A stretch of 64,000 nt of DNA from Thiodiazotropha sp040507225 (GCA_040507225.1 JBEVVG010000002.1:744001-808000); one strand, 5' to 3'; shown: positions 34,104 to 43,575, counted from the stretch's first letter. Notes: generated by a model not told the origin, from the letters alone. Numbers and translations: made by a program.

Positions 34104-35330
34104 ATGCCTATCTCTCATCAATCAGCTAGGAATCAATCACGCATGTTAAGACGGCTGTCGTCCCTCTCCCTGTTTTGTATCACTACCCTTGTTGCACCGA
34201 TGGCTGCGCACTCCCAGCAGGATTTCCAGCTGTTCACGGTGGAGAAGCGTCAGGTGGGCGCTCACCTCTCGATTGCAGGTACGGTCTCGGCGCGCAAGTC
34301 GGTGCAGCTGACCGCGCAGATACCGGGGCGCATCTCGTTCGTGGCCGGGCTTGAAGGTGACCGCTTCCAGGAAGGCGCGCTGCTGGTGCAGATCGACGAC
34401 ACCGCGCTGAAGGCGAAACTGGATGCGGCAGTGGCCAACCGGGACGCGGCGCTGGCGTCGATCCGCAATGCCAACATGCAGCTCAACCGGGAATTGTACT
34501 CACCCCAGTCCCGGGCCAGCAGCCAGGCCCCCGGCGGTATGGGCATGCCTTCGATGATGGACCAGATGTTCACCAACCCGATGCAGGATGCCATGGGTAT
34601 GCGCAACCGGGGCACCGAACGGGGCGCCGACCTGGTGGCCCGTGAAACCCAGTTGAGCCAGGCGACCTCCCAGCAGCGCCAGGCGGAAGCGCAGATCAAG
34701 GAGATCCAGGCCGCGTTGCGGGATGCGCGCAGTGTCGCACCCTTCGACGGGGTGGTGGAGAGTGTGCATATCGAGGTGGGGGACACGGTTCAGCCGGGTC
34801 AGCCGATACTCAACTACAGCGAAACCAGCGGCTTCCAGGTCGAGGCGGACGTACCCGTGCGTCTGCGCCATGGGCTGCAGCTGGGGCATCACCTGAATGT
34901 CCGACTGGACGGCCTCGGGGCACCGGTGAAGGCCGAGATCACACGCATCTTCCCGGTGGCCGATCCGCGTCAGCACACGGTGCGGGTGGAGATGGACCTG
35001 CCAGCCGGGAGCCTCGCCACCGTCGGTCAGTATGCGGAGGTGAGCGTGCCGGATCTCTCCGGCCAGGAGTCCCGCGCGCAGCTGCTGATACCCGGCAGCG
35101 CGGTGATCAGGAAAGGTGGCCTGCCGCTGGTCTACGCGGTGGGAGACGATGGACTCACCCGCCTGCGCGTGGTCAGGCTGGGGGAGATCGTCGGTGACAA
35201 TCTGGCGGTGGTGCTGTCAGGGCTCGAGGCGGGCGACCGGGTGGTGAATCACCCCCCGCCAGGATTGCGGGCGGGCGTGTCGGTGACGCATGGGAAAAAC
35301 GCGCAGGCGACCCACCAAGATCAACAATAA
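34104..35330 (+). CDS. RND efflux periplasmic adaptor (membrane fusion protein)
   Basis: A 408-residue HlyD/AcrA-type adaptor. After a signal sequence (hydrophobic core SLSLFCITTLVAPMAA) comes a lipoyl half-motif (VSARKSVQLTAQIPGRISFVAG). A helical hairpin follows, with a Met/Gly-rich insert at about residues 145-172 (GGMGMPSMMDQMF). The second lipoyl half is RSVAPFDGVVESVHIEVGDTV, followed by beta-barrel and membrane-proximal domains. The start at 34104 has AAGGA eight bases upstream; the ATG at 34143 is a weaker alternative. It partners the RND permease 9 bases downstream. No TolC-type channel gene is nearby. The methionine-rich insert is unusual and could bind soft metals (speculative). 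Confidence 0.9.
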   Translation: MPISHQSARNQSRMLRRLSSLSLFCITTLVAPMAAHSQQDFQLFTVEKRQVGAHLSIAGTVSARKSVQLTAQIPGRISFVAGLEGDRFQEGALLVQIDDTALKAKLDAAVANRDAALASIRNANMQLNRELYSPQSRASSQAPGGMGMPSMMDQMFTNPMQDAMGMRNRGTERGADLVARETQLSQATSQQRQAEAQIKEIQAALRDARSVAPFDGVVESVHIEVGDTVQPGQPILNYSETSGFQVEADVPVRLRHGLQLGHHLNVRLDGLGAPVKAEITRIFPVADPRQHTVRVEMDLPAGSLATVGQYAEVSVPDLSGQESRAQLLIPGSAVIRKGGLPLVYAVGDDGLTRLRVVRLGEIVGDNLAVVLSGLEAGDRVVNHPPPGLRAGVSVTHGKNAQATHQDQQ

Positions 35331-35339
35331 GGGGCGGCC

Positions 35340-38300
35340 ATGACTGACCAAGAACGACCGGCCGAAGCCGTCAACCTGGGCCTGGCGGGAAAAACCGCGC
35401 GGGCCTTCGTCCACTCCCCCCTCTCCCCGTTGCTGTTTCTCGCCATGCTGGGCATGGGCATACTCGGCCTGCTGGCCACGCCCCGTCAGGAGGACCCGCA
35501 GATCTCGGTGCCGCTGATCGACATCTTCATTCCGTATCCCGGCGCCTCCGCACAGCAGGTGGCGGACATGGCGGTGGAGCCCCTGGAGCGGATCATGAGC
35601 GAGATCCCCGGGGTGAAGCATATCTATTCCGCCACCTCACGGGGTATGGGTGTGGTGACAGTGCGTTTCAAGGTCGGTGAGCAGACCGGTCCTTCCCTGG
35701 TGAAGGTGCATGACAAGCTCGCCTCCAACCTGGACAAGATGCCCGCCGGGGTGCAGATGCCGCCCCTGGTCAAGGCCAAGGGAATCGATGACGTGCCGGT
35801 GGTGACCCTGACCCTGTGGTCCAGCGAGCTGGACGGCGGCAACCTGCGCCGTCTGGGGCTGAACCTGTTGCAGCAGCTGAACCAGATCCCCAATACCGGG
35901 CAGAGCTTCGTGGTCGGCGGCCAGAGTGAAGAGATCCGGGTGGAGATCCTGCCCAACAAGCTGTCCGGTTCCGGGGTTACCACCAGTCAGGTGGCAAACG
36001 TGATCCGCGGCGCCAACGCGGAGAATGTGGCCGGACGGGCTGAGGCCGACAACCGTTCGCTACGGGTGTATGCGGGCAGTTTTCTGCGCAACGCCCGGGA
36101 CGTGGGCAACCTGGTGGTAGGGGTCAACGACGGTCGCCCGGTGTATGTGCGGGACGTGGCGCGGGTTTCCCGGGTGGTGGAGGATGCGAACAACTATGTC
36201 AACTTTTACACCGGCGCAGCGTACGCGGAGAACCAGGGGGCTGAGCCCGGCCTGAGCGCCGATGGTGAACAGGCGGTGACCGTGGCGATCGCCAAGAAGA
36301 AGGGCAGCAACGGGGTCACGGTGGCGAACGACATCCTGGCCATGGTGGAGTCCCTCGAGGGCCGCCTGATCCCGGAACAGGTGCGGGTCGAAGTAACCCG
36401 CAATTACGGCGATACCGCCCAGGACAAGGTCAATGAACTGCTGTTCAAGCTGGTCGTGGCCACCGGCATCGTCACCCTGCTGGTATGGTGGGCGCTGGGG
36501 ATCAAGCCGGCGGTGGTGGTCACGGTGGTAATCCCGGTAGTAATCCTGATGACCGTGTTCGCCGCCTTCGTCATGGGATTCTCCATCGACCGGGTCTCCC
36601 TGTTCGCGCTGATTTTCTCCATAGGCATCCTCGTGGACGATGCCATCGTGGTGGTCGAGAACATCTACCGCCGCTGGCTGCTGGCCGGCAACAGCGGCAC
36701 CGAGGTGGCGGTGGACGCGGTGCGGGAGGTGGGCAATCCCACCATCCTGGCGACCTTCACGGTGGTAGCCGCCTTGCTGCCGATGGCCTTCGTGAGCGGC
36801 CTGATGGGGCCCTACATGGCGCCGATCCCGGTGTTGGGCTCGGTGGCGATGCTGATCTCCCTGTTTGCCGCGTTTGCCTTCACCACGTATCTGGCGATGC
36901 GCATCAAGCCGTCCATGGAGGCTCTGGAAAAGGCGGAAAAGAAGGAGCACGCGGCGAACGAAAAACTCGACCGCATCTTCCGCAAGGTGTTGCCGAAGCT
37001 GCTCGACAGCCGGGTCGCGGGATTCGGTTTCCTGGGCGGCCTGGTGGTAGCCTTCTTCGCGGTCATCGCCCTGTTCTACACCACTGCGGTCACGGTAAAG
37101 ATGCTGCCCTACGACAACAAGGCGGAGTTTGCGGTGGTGATCGACATGCCGGAAGGCACTGCCCTGCCGCAGACCTCCAACCTGGCACGGGAGTTGGCGG
37201 AGGCCCTGCGGGACATCCCCGAAGTGGTGGCGCTGCAGACCTATGCGGGTACCGCCCGTCCCTACGACTTCAACGGCATGGTACGGCACTACTACCTGCG
37301 TGAGGAGCCCTGGCAGGGAGAGATCCAGGTTCAGCTGACGCATAAGAAACAGCGCTCGCGCACCAGCCATGCGATCGCCGAGGAGGCCCGGGCGATTCTC
37401 ACCCCCCTGGCCCATGCGGCCGGCGCACGGATCACCGTGGCCGAGGTGCCGCCCGGTCCCCCGGTGATGCAATCGGTGGTGGCGGAGGTCTACGGGCCGG
37501 ACGAGGACACCCGGCGTAGCGTGGCCCTCAAGCTGACGGATATCTTCGAGTCGGTGGAGGGTCTGGCCGATGTGGACAACTACCTGACCGAGCCCTACGA
37601 AGCCTGGCGTTTCGAGATCAACACCCAGAAGGCCTCGGTGCAAGGGATCTCCACCAGCACCATCATCGACACCCTGTCCGCCGCCATGGGCGGTTACCAG
37701 ATCACCGATGTGCGGGAGGGTACGGCCCTGGAGCCGACCTGGATCGTGATGCAGGCGCCGCTGTCCCTGCGCGCCAACCCCCAGGCCCTGGCGGATCTGC
37801 CGATACCCGGTCCCCAGGGGTACAACGTACCGCTGGCGGAACTGGGCCAATTCCGCAAGATGACCGAAGAGGCGATCATCTACCACAAGGATCTGAGGCC
37901 CCTGGAGTACGTGGTGGGAGATGCGGTGGGACGCCTCGGCGCGCCCATCTACCCAATGCTCAAGGTGGATGAACGGCTGGAGAACTACACCACCCCGGAC
38001 GGAGTGGTGATGTCCGGCACTCTGACCGGGCCCCCGGAAGACAATGGCGAATCATCCTTCGAATGGTCCGGGGAGTGGACCGTCACCTACGAGACTTTCC
38101 GCGACATGGGCGCGGCCTTCGCGGTCGCGCTGGTGCTGATCTATATGCTGGTGGTGGGGATGTTCGGCAACTTCCTGGTGCCGGCGATCATCATGGCGCC
38201 AATCCCGCTGACCCTGCTCGGTATCGTTCCCGGTCATCTGATCTTCAATGCCCAGTTCACCGCCACCTCGATGATCGGCTTCATCGCCCTGGCGGGCATC

Positions 38301-38621
38301 ATCGTGCGCAACTCCATCCTGCTGGTGGATTTCGCGGTGGAGGAGGTGCGCCGGGGGATCGACGTGCGTGAAGCCGTGTTGCTCTCCTGCAAGGCCCGCA
38401 CCCGGCCGATCATGATCACCGCCTTCGCCCTGATGGGCGGCGCCTCGGTGATTCTCTCCGATCCGATTTTCCAGGGCATGGCGGTGTCCCTGCTGTTCGG
38501 CGTGTTCGTCTCCACGGTGTTGACCCTGGTGGTGATTCCGCTGGGCTGTGTCAGCGCGGCCAACAGCCTCAAGCGCATCGCGGAGGCGCGGGGGCCGCTG
38601 AACGGCTCCGCTGCCGGTTGA
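35340..38621 (+). CDS. RND-family efflux pump permease
   Basis: A 1093-residue inner-membrane pump of the AcrB/HAE-1 class, with 12 predicted membrane segments and two large periplasmic loops. TM1 follows AFVHSPLSPLLFLAMLGMGILGL. The porter domain has IPYPGASAQQVADMAVEPLE. The proton-relay aspartates lie in FSIGILVDDAIVVVENIYRRW. The second half has MIGFIALAGIIVRNSILLVDFAVEEVRRG. It pairs with the adaptor upstream and belongs to the rhodanese-adaptor-pump transcription unit. The substrate cannot be read from sequence; the context suggests a toxic sulfur or redox-cycling compound or a metal, as inference. A hairpin at 38632 closes the unit. Confidence 0.92.
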   Translation: MTDQERPAEAVNLGLAGKTARAFVHSPLSPLLFLAMLGMGILGLLATPRQEDPQISVPLIDIFIPYPGASAQQVADMAVEPLERIMSEIPGVKHIYSATSRGMGVVTVRFKVGEQTGPSLVKVHDKLASNLDKMPAGVQMPPLVKAKGIDDVPVVTLTLWSSELDGGNLRRLGLNLLQQLNQIPNTGQSFVVGGQSEEIRVEILPNKLSGSGVTTSQVANVIRGANAENVAGRAEADNRSLRVYAGSFLRNARDVGNLVVGVNDGRPVYVRDVARVSRVVEDANNYVNFYTGAAYAENQGAEPGLSADGEQAVTVAIAKKKGSNGVTVANDILAMVESLEGRLIPEQVRVEVTRNYGDTAQDKVNELLFKLVVATGIVTLLVWWALGIKPAVVVTVVIPVVILMTVFAAFVMGFSIDRVSLFALIFSIGILVDDAIVVVENIYRRWLLAGNSGTEVAVDAVREVGNPTILATFTVVAALLPMAFVSGLMGPYMAPIPVLGSVAMLISLFAAFAFTTYLAMRIKPSMEALEKAEKKEHAANEKLDRIFRKVLPKLLDSRVAGFGFLGGLVVAFFAVIALFYTTAVTVKMLPYDNKAEFAVVIDMPEGTALPQTSNLARELAEALRDIPEVVALQTYAGTARPYDFNGMVRHYYLREEPWQGEIQVQLTHKKQRSRTSHAIAEEARAILTPLAHAAGARITVAEVPPGPPVMQSVVAEVYGPDEDTRRSVALKLTDIFESVEGLADVDNYLTEPYEAWRFEINTQKASVQGISTSTIIDTLSAAMGGYQITDVREGTALEPTWIVMQAPLSLRANPQALADLPIPGPQGYNVPLAELGQFRKMTEEAIIYHKDLRPLEYVVGDAVGRLGAPIYPMLKVDERLENYTTPDGVVMSGTLTGPPEDNGESSFEWSGEWTVTYETFRDMGAAFAVALVLIYMLVVGMFGNFLVPAIIMAPIPLTLLGIVPGHLIFNAQFTATSMIGFIALAGIIVRNSILLVDFAVEEVRRGIDVREAVLLSCKARTRPIMITAFALMGGASVILSDPIFQGMAVSLLFGVFVSTVLTLVVIPLGCVSAANSLKRIAEARGPLNGSAAG

Positions 38622-38631
38622 GCGCCTGGGG

Positions 38632-38649
38632 CCGGGGCGTAAGCCCCGG
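38632..38649. terminator. Hairpin between convergent RND and mazG genes
   Basis: CCGGGGC (38632-38638) and GCCCCGG (38643-38649) flank a 4-base loop and lie between the two stop codons. The compact stem without a T-run could stop both transcripts. Confidence 0.5.
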
Positions 38650-38656
38650 TCCTGCC

Positions 38657-39454
38657 TCAGCAGTCGCGTTCCGCGGACTTGACCCGTTCCCAGGCTGCGT
38701 CGAGCTGCTCCAGAGACAGGCTGCTCAACTGGGTGATCTGTTGATCCCGTAAAATATTCTCCATCGCGCGAAAACGCCGTTCGAACTTGCGGTTCGCCCG
38801 GCTCAGGGTCTGTTCCGCATCCAGGCCGCTCAATCTCAATACGTTGACCATGGCGAACATCAGGTCGCCGAGTTCGTCCTGCAGCGCGTCCGGGTCGGCC
38901 TGCTGCAAGGCTTCCCCGACCTCGTCGAACTCCTCCCGCACCTTCTCCAGCGCCCCCCGTACATCCGCCCAGTCGAAGCCCACCCGGGCCGCCCGCCGCT
39001 GCAGCTTCTCCGCGCGAATCAGCGCCGGCAGGGCCTGCGCCACCCCATCCATCTGGCTGCTGCGCGCGTCGGGATTGCGCTGCGCGCGTTCGTGCTCCTT
39101 TTGTCCCTCCCAGGCATGCCGCAACGCCTCCTCGGAGTGGTAGCGGGCGTCAGCGAATACATGGGGATGACGGCGGATCATCTTGTCGCAGATACCCCGG
39201 GCCACGTCGTTGAAATCGAAGTGTCCCTCCTCCCGGGCGATCTCGCTGTAGAACACCACCTGGAACAGCAGGTCGCCGAGTTCGTCCCGCAGTTCCGCCA
39301 TATCTCCGCGCTCGATTGCGTCCGCGACCTCGTAGGCTTCCTCCAGGGTGAAGGGGAGGATGCTGCGGTAGGTCTGGCGCAGGTCCCAGGGGCAGCCGCT
39401 TTGCGGATCACGGAGTTGTTGCATGATTTCGAGTAATTGCTGCATGGGTTCCAT
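38657..39454 (-). CDS. mazG: Nucleoside triphosphate pyrophosphohydrolase MazG
   Basis: A 265-residue house-cleaning enzyme that hydrolyses (d)NTPs to monophosphates; in E. coli it also lowers ppGpp. It has two MazG domains in tandem. The first carries SGCPWDLRQTYRSILPFTLEEAYEVADAIE and ELRDELGDLLFQVVF, the ExxE-12-ExxD-type metal motif. The second carries VREEFDEVGEAL and LQDELGDLMFAMVNV. Length matches E. coli MazG (263). A second ATG (MQQLLE) lies three codons in. No mazEF toxin pair is adjacent. It converges on the RND pump gene. Confidence 0.95.
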   Translation of the reverse strand: MEPMQQLLEIMQQLRDPQSGCPWDLRQTYRSILPFTLEEAYEVADAIERGDMAELRDELGDLLFQVVFYSEIAREEGHFDFNDVARGICDKMIRRHPHVFADARYHSEEALRHAWEGQKEHERAQRNPDARSSQMDGVAQALPALIRAEKLQRRAARVGFDWADVRGALEKVREEFDEVGEALQQADPDALQDELGDLMFAMVNVLRLSGLDAEQTLSRANRKFERRFRAMENILRDQQITQLSSLSLEQLDAAWERVKSAERDC

Positions 39455-39967
39455 CAGGGGGGCTCCTGTGCGGGATCGGAATACCGGGATCCCCGGGTTG
39501 CGGGTGTTTCACCGGCATGGGCGCCGGGTGTCATTCGCCATTCTAAGGGTATGGATGCGGATTTCACCCTCAGGGCAAGTCACCTATCCTCGTTCCCAGG
39601 CTCCGCGTGGGAATGCAGACCCGGGCTGCACTGCGCTCATTCTGCCTTGTTGGGCGTAAATACAGCTCCAGCAGGGACTGTCGGATTAGTGTTAACAGGT
39701 CCAAGTACAGAGATCCACGCTGCATGGCGATGCTGACATCGCTCGAGTAATTGGGGTCCATAAAATCAATCATCTGGAAGTGGTTCCTGGGTAGCTCAGG
39801 GCGAGGGGGCGATGCCAATGCGCGCAACGAACACCCCAACCCATGACTCTCAACCTGGTAGCGGATTCCATGGCTCAGAATCATGGGTGATCAGGTTGTG
39901 TTTTGGCATTCAATTCTTCCCCGGCTTGCGGCAGAATTCCCGATCCACATCACGGGTTGAATTCATT
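39455..39967. other. 513-base gap ahead of the MFS transporter
   Basis: It holds repeat B copy 2 (39589-39616) and otherwise no gene I can support. The reading frame of the transporter is open from 39812, but that extension has no membrane or family character. Confidence 0.5.
39589..39616. repeat. Dispersed palindromic repeat B, copy 2
   Basis: CTCGTTCCCAGGCTCCGCGTGGGAATGC is the reverse complement of copy 1 at 11011 with three changes. One change breaks a stem pair. Confidence 0.7.
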
Positions 39968-41290
39968 ATGGCCAGCAACACTCCGGGTCGCCTCGACCGT
40001 CTCTACGATTTCATCACCGGCGATGAGGATGCCCGGGTGTGCAAGGACATACCGGATGCCGCCTGCCACCATCAGCCGCGCAATTACTTTGCCTACCTGA
40101 TCGCCAACCTGCTCAACAAGGTGGCCGATGAACTGAGCTCCGCCAAGCTGGTGTTGCCCTGGTTGCTGGGGACCCTGGGGGCGCCGGTGGTGTTGACCGG
40201 TTTCCTGGTGCCGATCCGCGAGTCCGGGGTGTTGCTGCCCCAGCTGGTGGTGGCGGCGATGGTGCGCCAGCGACCCCATCGCAAGGGCGTCTGGTTGCTG
40301 GGGGCTCTGCTCAGCGCGCTGGCGCTGCTGGGCATGGCGTTGGTGGCCCTGGGCACCGAGGGGGGGCTCGCGGGCGGGCTGATCATCGGCTTGCTGGTGA
40401 TCTACAGCCTGGCGCGGGGACTCTGCTCGGTCTCCGCCAAGGATGTGCTGGGCAAGACGGTGTCGAAGAGCCGGCGCGGCAACCTGATGGGCTGGAGTGC
40501 GGGTATCGGTGGCCTGGTGGTGGTGGCGATCGGTCTCGGCATGAGCCTCGGGGGTCTCGCTGACGCGGATGCCAGCCTGTTCGGCGGGCTGTTTCTTGGC
40601 TGCGCCCTGCTGTGGTTCGCCGCGCTGCTGGTGTTTGCCGCGATTCACGAGGAGCCTGGTGCTACCGAGGGAGGCGGTAATGCCCTGACTGTGGCGCTGG
40701 GCTATTTCGGCCTGCTGCGTAGCGATGCGCGCTTCCGTCACTTCGTGATCGCCCGGCTGTTGCTGCTATCGGTGGCCCTGGCGGCACCCTATTACGTGCT
40801 TCTGGCGCAGGCCCATACCGGTAACGGGCTCGCGGGTCTGGGTTGGCTGATTATCGCCACCGGAATCGGCGCCAGTGTCAGTTCACCCTTCTGGGGACGC
40901 ATGGGAGATCGTTCCAGCCGCTCCGTCATGGCTCTGGCCTCCGCCAGCCAGGGGGTGCTGGGAATCCTGGTTTTCCTGTGTCTGGCAGGGGAGCTGTCGT
41001 TTGTCGACGAGGTCTATTTCTGGGCGGCGGTCATGGTTGCCCTGACCGTGTTTCACGCCGGGGTGCGACTGGGTCGAAAGATCTACCTGGTTGATATGGC
41101 CGGGGGCGGCAACCGGGCGGCCTATGTGGCGCTCTCCAACACGCTGATCGGGATCGCCATGCTGGGGGCCGGTTTCGTCGGCCTGATCGGTGACTGGTTG
41201 GGGGTTGCCTGGCTGGTGCTGATGCTGGCGCTGGCGGCGTTGCTGGCAGCCTGGTACGCCTGGCGCCTGGAAGAGGTTTCGGAAGGCTGA
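39968..41290 (+). CDS. MFS transporter, PucC/Lhc-like or metabolite type, substrate unknown
   Basis: A 440-residue major-facilitator protein with about 12 hydrophobic segments, from LVLPWLLGTLGAPVVLTGFLVPI to WLVLMLALAALLAAWYAW. The cytoplasmic N-terminus (about 45 residues: LDRLYDFITGDEDARVCKDIPDAACHHQPRNY) contains two Cys and two His. The central loop has GKTVSKSRRGNLMGW and the second half GRMGDRSSRSVMALAS, the MFS loop motif. I chose the ATG at 39968 because the protein-like sequence begins there. No partner gene is adjacent, and the substrate cannot be told; PucC-like kinship is only a weak impression. Confidence 0.75.
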   Translation: MASNTPGRLDRLYDFITGDEDARVCKDIPDAACHHQPRNYFAYLIANLLNKVADELSSAKLVLPWLLGTLGAPVVLTGFLVPIRESGVLLPQLVVAAMVRQRPHRKGVWLLGALLSALALLGMALVALGTEGGLAGGLIIGLLVIYSLARGLCSVSAKDVLGKTVSKSRRGNLMGWSAGIGGLVVVAIGLGMSLGGLADADASLFGGLFLGCALLWFAALLVFAAIHEEPGATEGGGNALTVALGYFGLLRSDARFRHFVIARLLLLSVALAAPYYVLLAQAHTGNGLAGLGWLIIATGIGASVSSPFWGRMGDRSSRSVMALASASQGVLGILVFLCLAGELSFVDEVYFWAAVMVALTVFHAGVRLGRKIYLVDMAGGGNRAAYVALSNTLIGIAMLGAGFVGLIGDWLGVAWLVLMLALAALLAAWYAWRLEEVSEG

Positions 41291-41409
41291 AAAACCGCAA
41301 AACCCATCCGCATGGCGCTATCCGGCCAGGCATGCATTGCGCTCATGCGAAACCCTGCGTATCACATCGCCGGTGGGCGCTGAGTTGCGCAAGGGATCTG
41401 CCCGCCTGC

Positions 41410-42804
41410 TCAGTAGGTCAATGAGCGGCATCCCGCGGGGGCCGAGAGCTGGCGGGGTAGCAGCACCCGCACCTGCAATCCGCCCTCCGCACGATTACAC
41501 AGCAACAACTCGCCACCGTGGGCCAGGGTGACGCTCTTGGCCACGGACAATCCCAGGCCGGTACCTCCGGTCTCACGGCTGCGGGAACTCTCCACCCGGT
41601 AGAAAGGAGTGGTCACCGCTTCCAGCTGATCCTCGGGAATCCCCGGGCCGTTGTCCTCGATCACGATCTCCACCCGGGTCGGGGTGCGGGTCAGGCTGGC
41701 GACCACCGAGGCGCCGTACTTGAGGCCATTGTCGATCAGGTTGTTGAGGGCCCGCTTGAGGGCCACCGGACGGCAGGTGAGGGTGAGTCGTTCCGGGCCC
41801 GCGTAGGTCACATCCCCGCCGAGGTCCGCGTGATCGTCGACCAGGCTCTGCAACAGCGCAGCGAGGTCGGTGTTGCGCGACTCTTCGTCCGCCGCCTCGT
41901 CCCGGGCGAAACTCAGAGTGGCGGAGAGGATCGCCTCCATCTCCTCGAGGGTCGCCAGGGTCTTCTCCCGCATCTCCTGATCTTCGATGTACTCAGCGCG
42001 CAGTCGCAGGGTGGTGATCGGGGTGCGCAGGTCATGGGAGACCGCGGCCAGCATCTGCGAACGGTCGGTGATGTGCTTGTGCAGCCGGGCCTGCATGCGG
42101 TTGAAGGCGTGAATCGTATGGCGTACCTCCCGCGGACCGGTCTCGGCCAGCGGCGGCAGGGTGTGGCCCAGTCCGAAGCGCTCGGCGGCATCCGCCAGCT
42201 GGGCCATGGGGCGGGCCATGCGTCGGGCGATAAAAAGTCCGCTGACGATCAGCAGTACCAGCCACAGCAGCAGCAGATAGAGGGTTTTACTGGCCCAGGG
42301 TGGGGTTTTTTCAAAATCCTGGGCATGCAGGTTGAGCCATCTGTCATCACCCAGGCGTACCGAAATGGCAATCCCCTTGAGTTCGTGGATGCGCGCCTCC
42401 CGGGGGGCACGCTCATCCGGGGGCGGTGGCGGGTGATCCATATCGACGTGTACCCGCACATCCGAGCGTTCCTGCAACTCCAGGGCCCTTCTGAGACGGT
42501 GGCTGATCATCTTTTCCAGGGGGTGACGCGGCCAGCTGTTGACCGCTGGCTGCGGGGTAACGGTGATCCGGTCGCCAGGTTCCGCGGCGCGCTGGACGAT
42601 GCGCTGTCGTTCATTCTCGTCTGCGTCGCTCATCAGCCTGAACAGGGTGGTGACCCGTTCCAGCAGGCGGAATACATTGCGCTCATCGAAACGTTCGATG
42701 CGCTCGTCATGCAGCAGGATTCCACTGCCGATGATCAGCAGCAGGGTCATGCCTAGCAGCAACGCCAGGGTGCGTCCGGCAAGTGAGTCAGGCCACAGGC
42801 GCAT
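41410..42804 (-). CDS. Sensor histidine kinase, EnvZ type
   Basis: A 464-residue membrane kinase. TM1 is about residues 10-32, then a periplasmic sensor loop (about 33-165) that includes a His/Pro/Glu-rich stretch (DMDHPPPPPDERAPRE). TM2 is LLLLWLVLLIVSGLFIA and a HAMP domain follows. The phospho-acceptor His is in AAVSHDLRTPITTLRLRAE. N box is NNLIDNGLKYG, G boxes are IEDNGPGIP and GGTGLGLSVAKS. I chose the ATG at 42804, behind GGTGGA. It overlaps the end of the response-regulator gene by 17 bases, so the two are coupled. The signal is unknown. Confidence 0.92.
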   Translation of the reverse strand: MRLWPDSLAGRTLALLLGMTLLLIIGSGILLHDERIERFDERNVFRLLERVTTLFRLMSDADENERQRIVQRAAEPGDRITVTPQPAVNSWPRHPLEKMISHRLRRALELQERSDVRVHVDMDHPPPPPDERAPREARIHELKGIAISVRLGDDRWLNLHAQDFEKTPPWASKTLYLLLLWLVLLIVSGLFIARRMARPMAQLADAAERFGLGHTLPPLAETGPREVRHTIHAFNRMQARLHKHITDRSQMLAAVSHDLRTPITTLRLRAEYIEDQEMREKTLATLEEMEAILSATLSFARDEAADEESRNTDLAALLQSLVDDHADLGGDVTYAGPERLTLTCRPVALKRALNNLIDNGLKYGASVVASLTRTPTRVEIVIEDNGPGIPEDQLEAVTTPFYRVESSRSRETGGTGLGLSVAKSVTLAHGGELLLCNRAEGGLQVRVLLPRQLSAPAGCRSLTY

Positions 42805-43522
42805 GATTGGATTCCACCTTGGGAGCAAACAGATAGCCGCCGCCGCGAACGGTCTTGATGATTTGAGGGTGCTTCGGCTGGTCGCGAAGCTTGCGCCTCA
42901 GGCGGCTCACCAGGGTGTCGATGGCCCGGTCGAAGGCGCGGGATTCCCGGCCCCGCGCCAGGTCGAGCAGCTGGTCCCGGGTCAGGACTCGTCCCGGGCG
43001 GGTGACGAAGGCCATCAGCAGGGTGAACTCCGCGGTGCTCAGGGGGACCAGGGTCTGTTCCGGATCGGTCAGTTCACGGGCCGACGGCAGCAGGGTCCAG
43101 CCCAGAAAGCTCAGCCTTTCGGGTATGTCCTGGGGTAACTGCTCCGGGAGGCTGCTCATGCGGCGTAATACGGCCTTGATGCGGGCCAGCAGTTCCCGGG
43201 GATTGAAGGGTTTGGCCAGGTAGTCGTCAGCGCCCATTTCCAGGCCGATGATGCGGTCGGTCTCCTCGCCCATGGCGGTAAGCATGATCACCGGAATGTT
43301 CGAGTCGGCGCGCAGGTTGCGGCACAGGGTCAGGCCGTCCTCGCCGGGCATCATCAGGTCGAGCACGATCAGATCGATGGCCGCATCCTGCAGGATGCGT
43401 TTCATCTCGGCGCCCCCGGGGGCGGTGCTCACGCGGTAGCCGTGATCACTGAGAAAGCGCTGCAGCAGTGTGCGGATCTCCTGGTGATCGTCGACGACAA
43501 GGATGTGGGGCTGGGTATCCAT
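42788..43522 (-). CDS. OmpR-family response regulator
   Basis: A 244-residue regulator with receiver domain (HILVVDDHQEIRTLLQ; phospho-Asp in IVLDLMMPGEDG; LTAMGEETD; Lys in YLAKPFNPRE). A winged-helix DNA-binding domain follows (LSTAEFTLLMAFVTRPGRVLTRDQLLDLARG and VSRLRRKLRD...IKTVRGGGYLF). The ATG at 43522 is the natural start; the frame is open upstream to 43600 but that part is not receiver-like. It is first in the regulator-kinase unit and divergent from a small periplasmic protein gene across a 179-base region with a 12-bp inverted repeat. Confidence 0.93.
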   Translation of the reverse strand: MDTQPHILVVDDHQEIRTLLQRFLSDHGYRVSTAPGGAEMKRILQDAAIDLIVLDLMMPGEDGLTLCRNLRADSNIPVIMLTAMGEETDRIIGLEMGADDYLAKPFNPRELLARIKAVLRRMSSLPEQLPQDIPERLSFLGWTLLPSARELTDPEQTLVPLSTAEFTLLMAFVTRPGRVLTRDQLLDLARGRESRAFDRAIDTLVSRLRRKLRDQPKHPQIIKTVRGGGYLFAPKVESNHAPVA

Positions 43523-43575
43523 GCTGTGCAGTGTAAGGGATCGCAAAATCGCCGGAAAGAATCTTTGTGACACAT

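Noticed and set aside
39812..39967. N-terminal extension of the MFS transporter
   Set aside because: The 52 extra residues are not membrane-like and overlap a repeat-rich gap; the ATG at 39968 gives a normal start.
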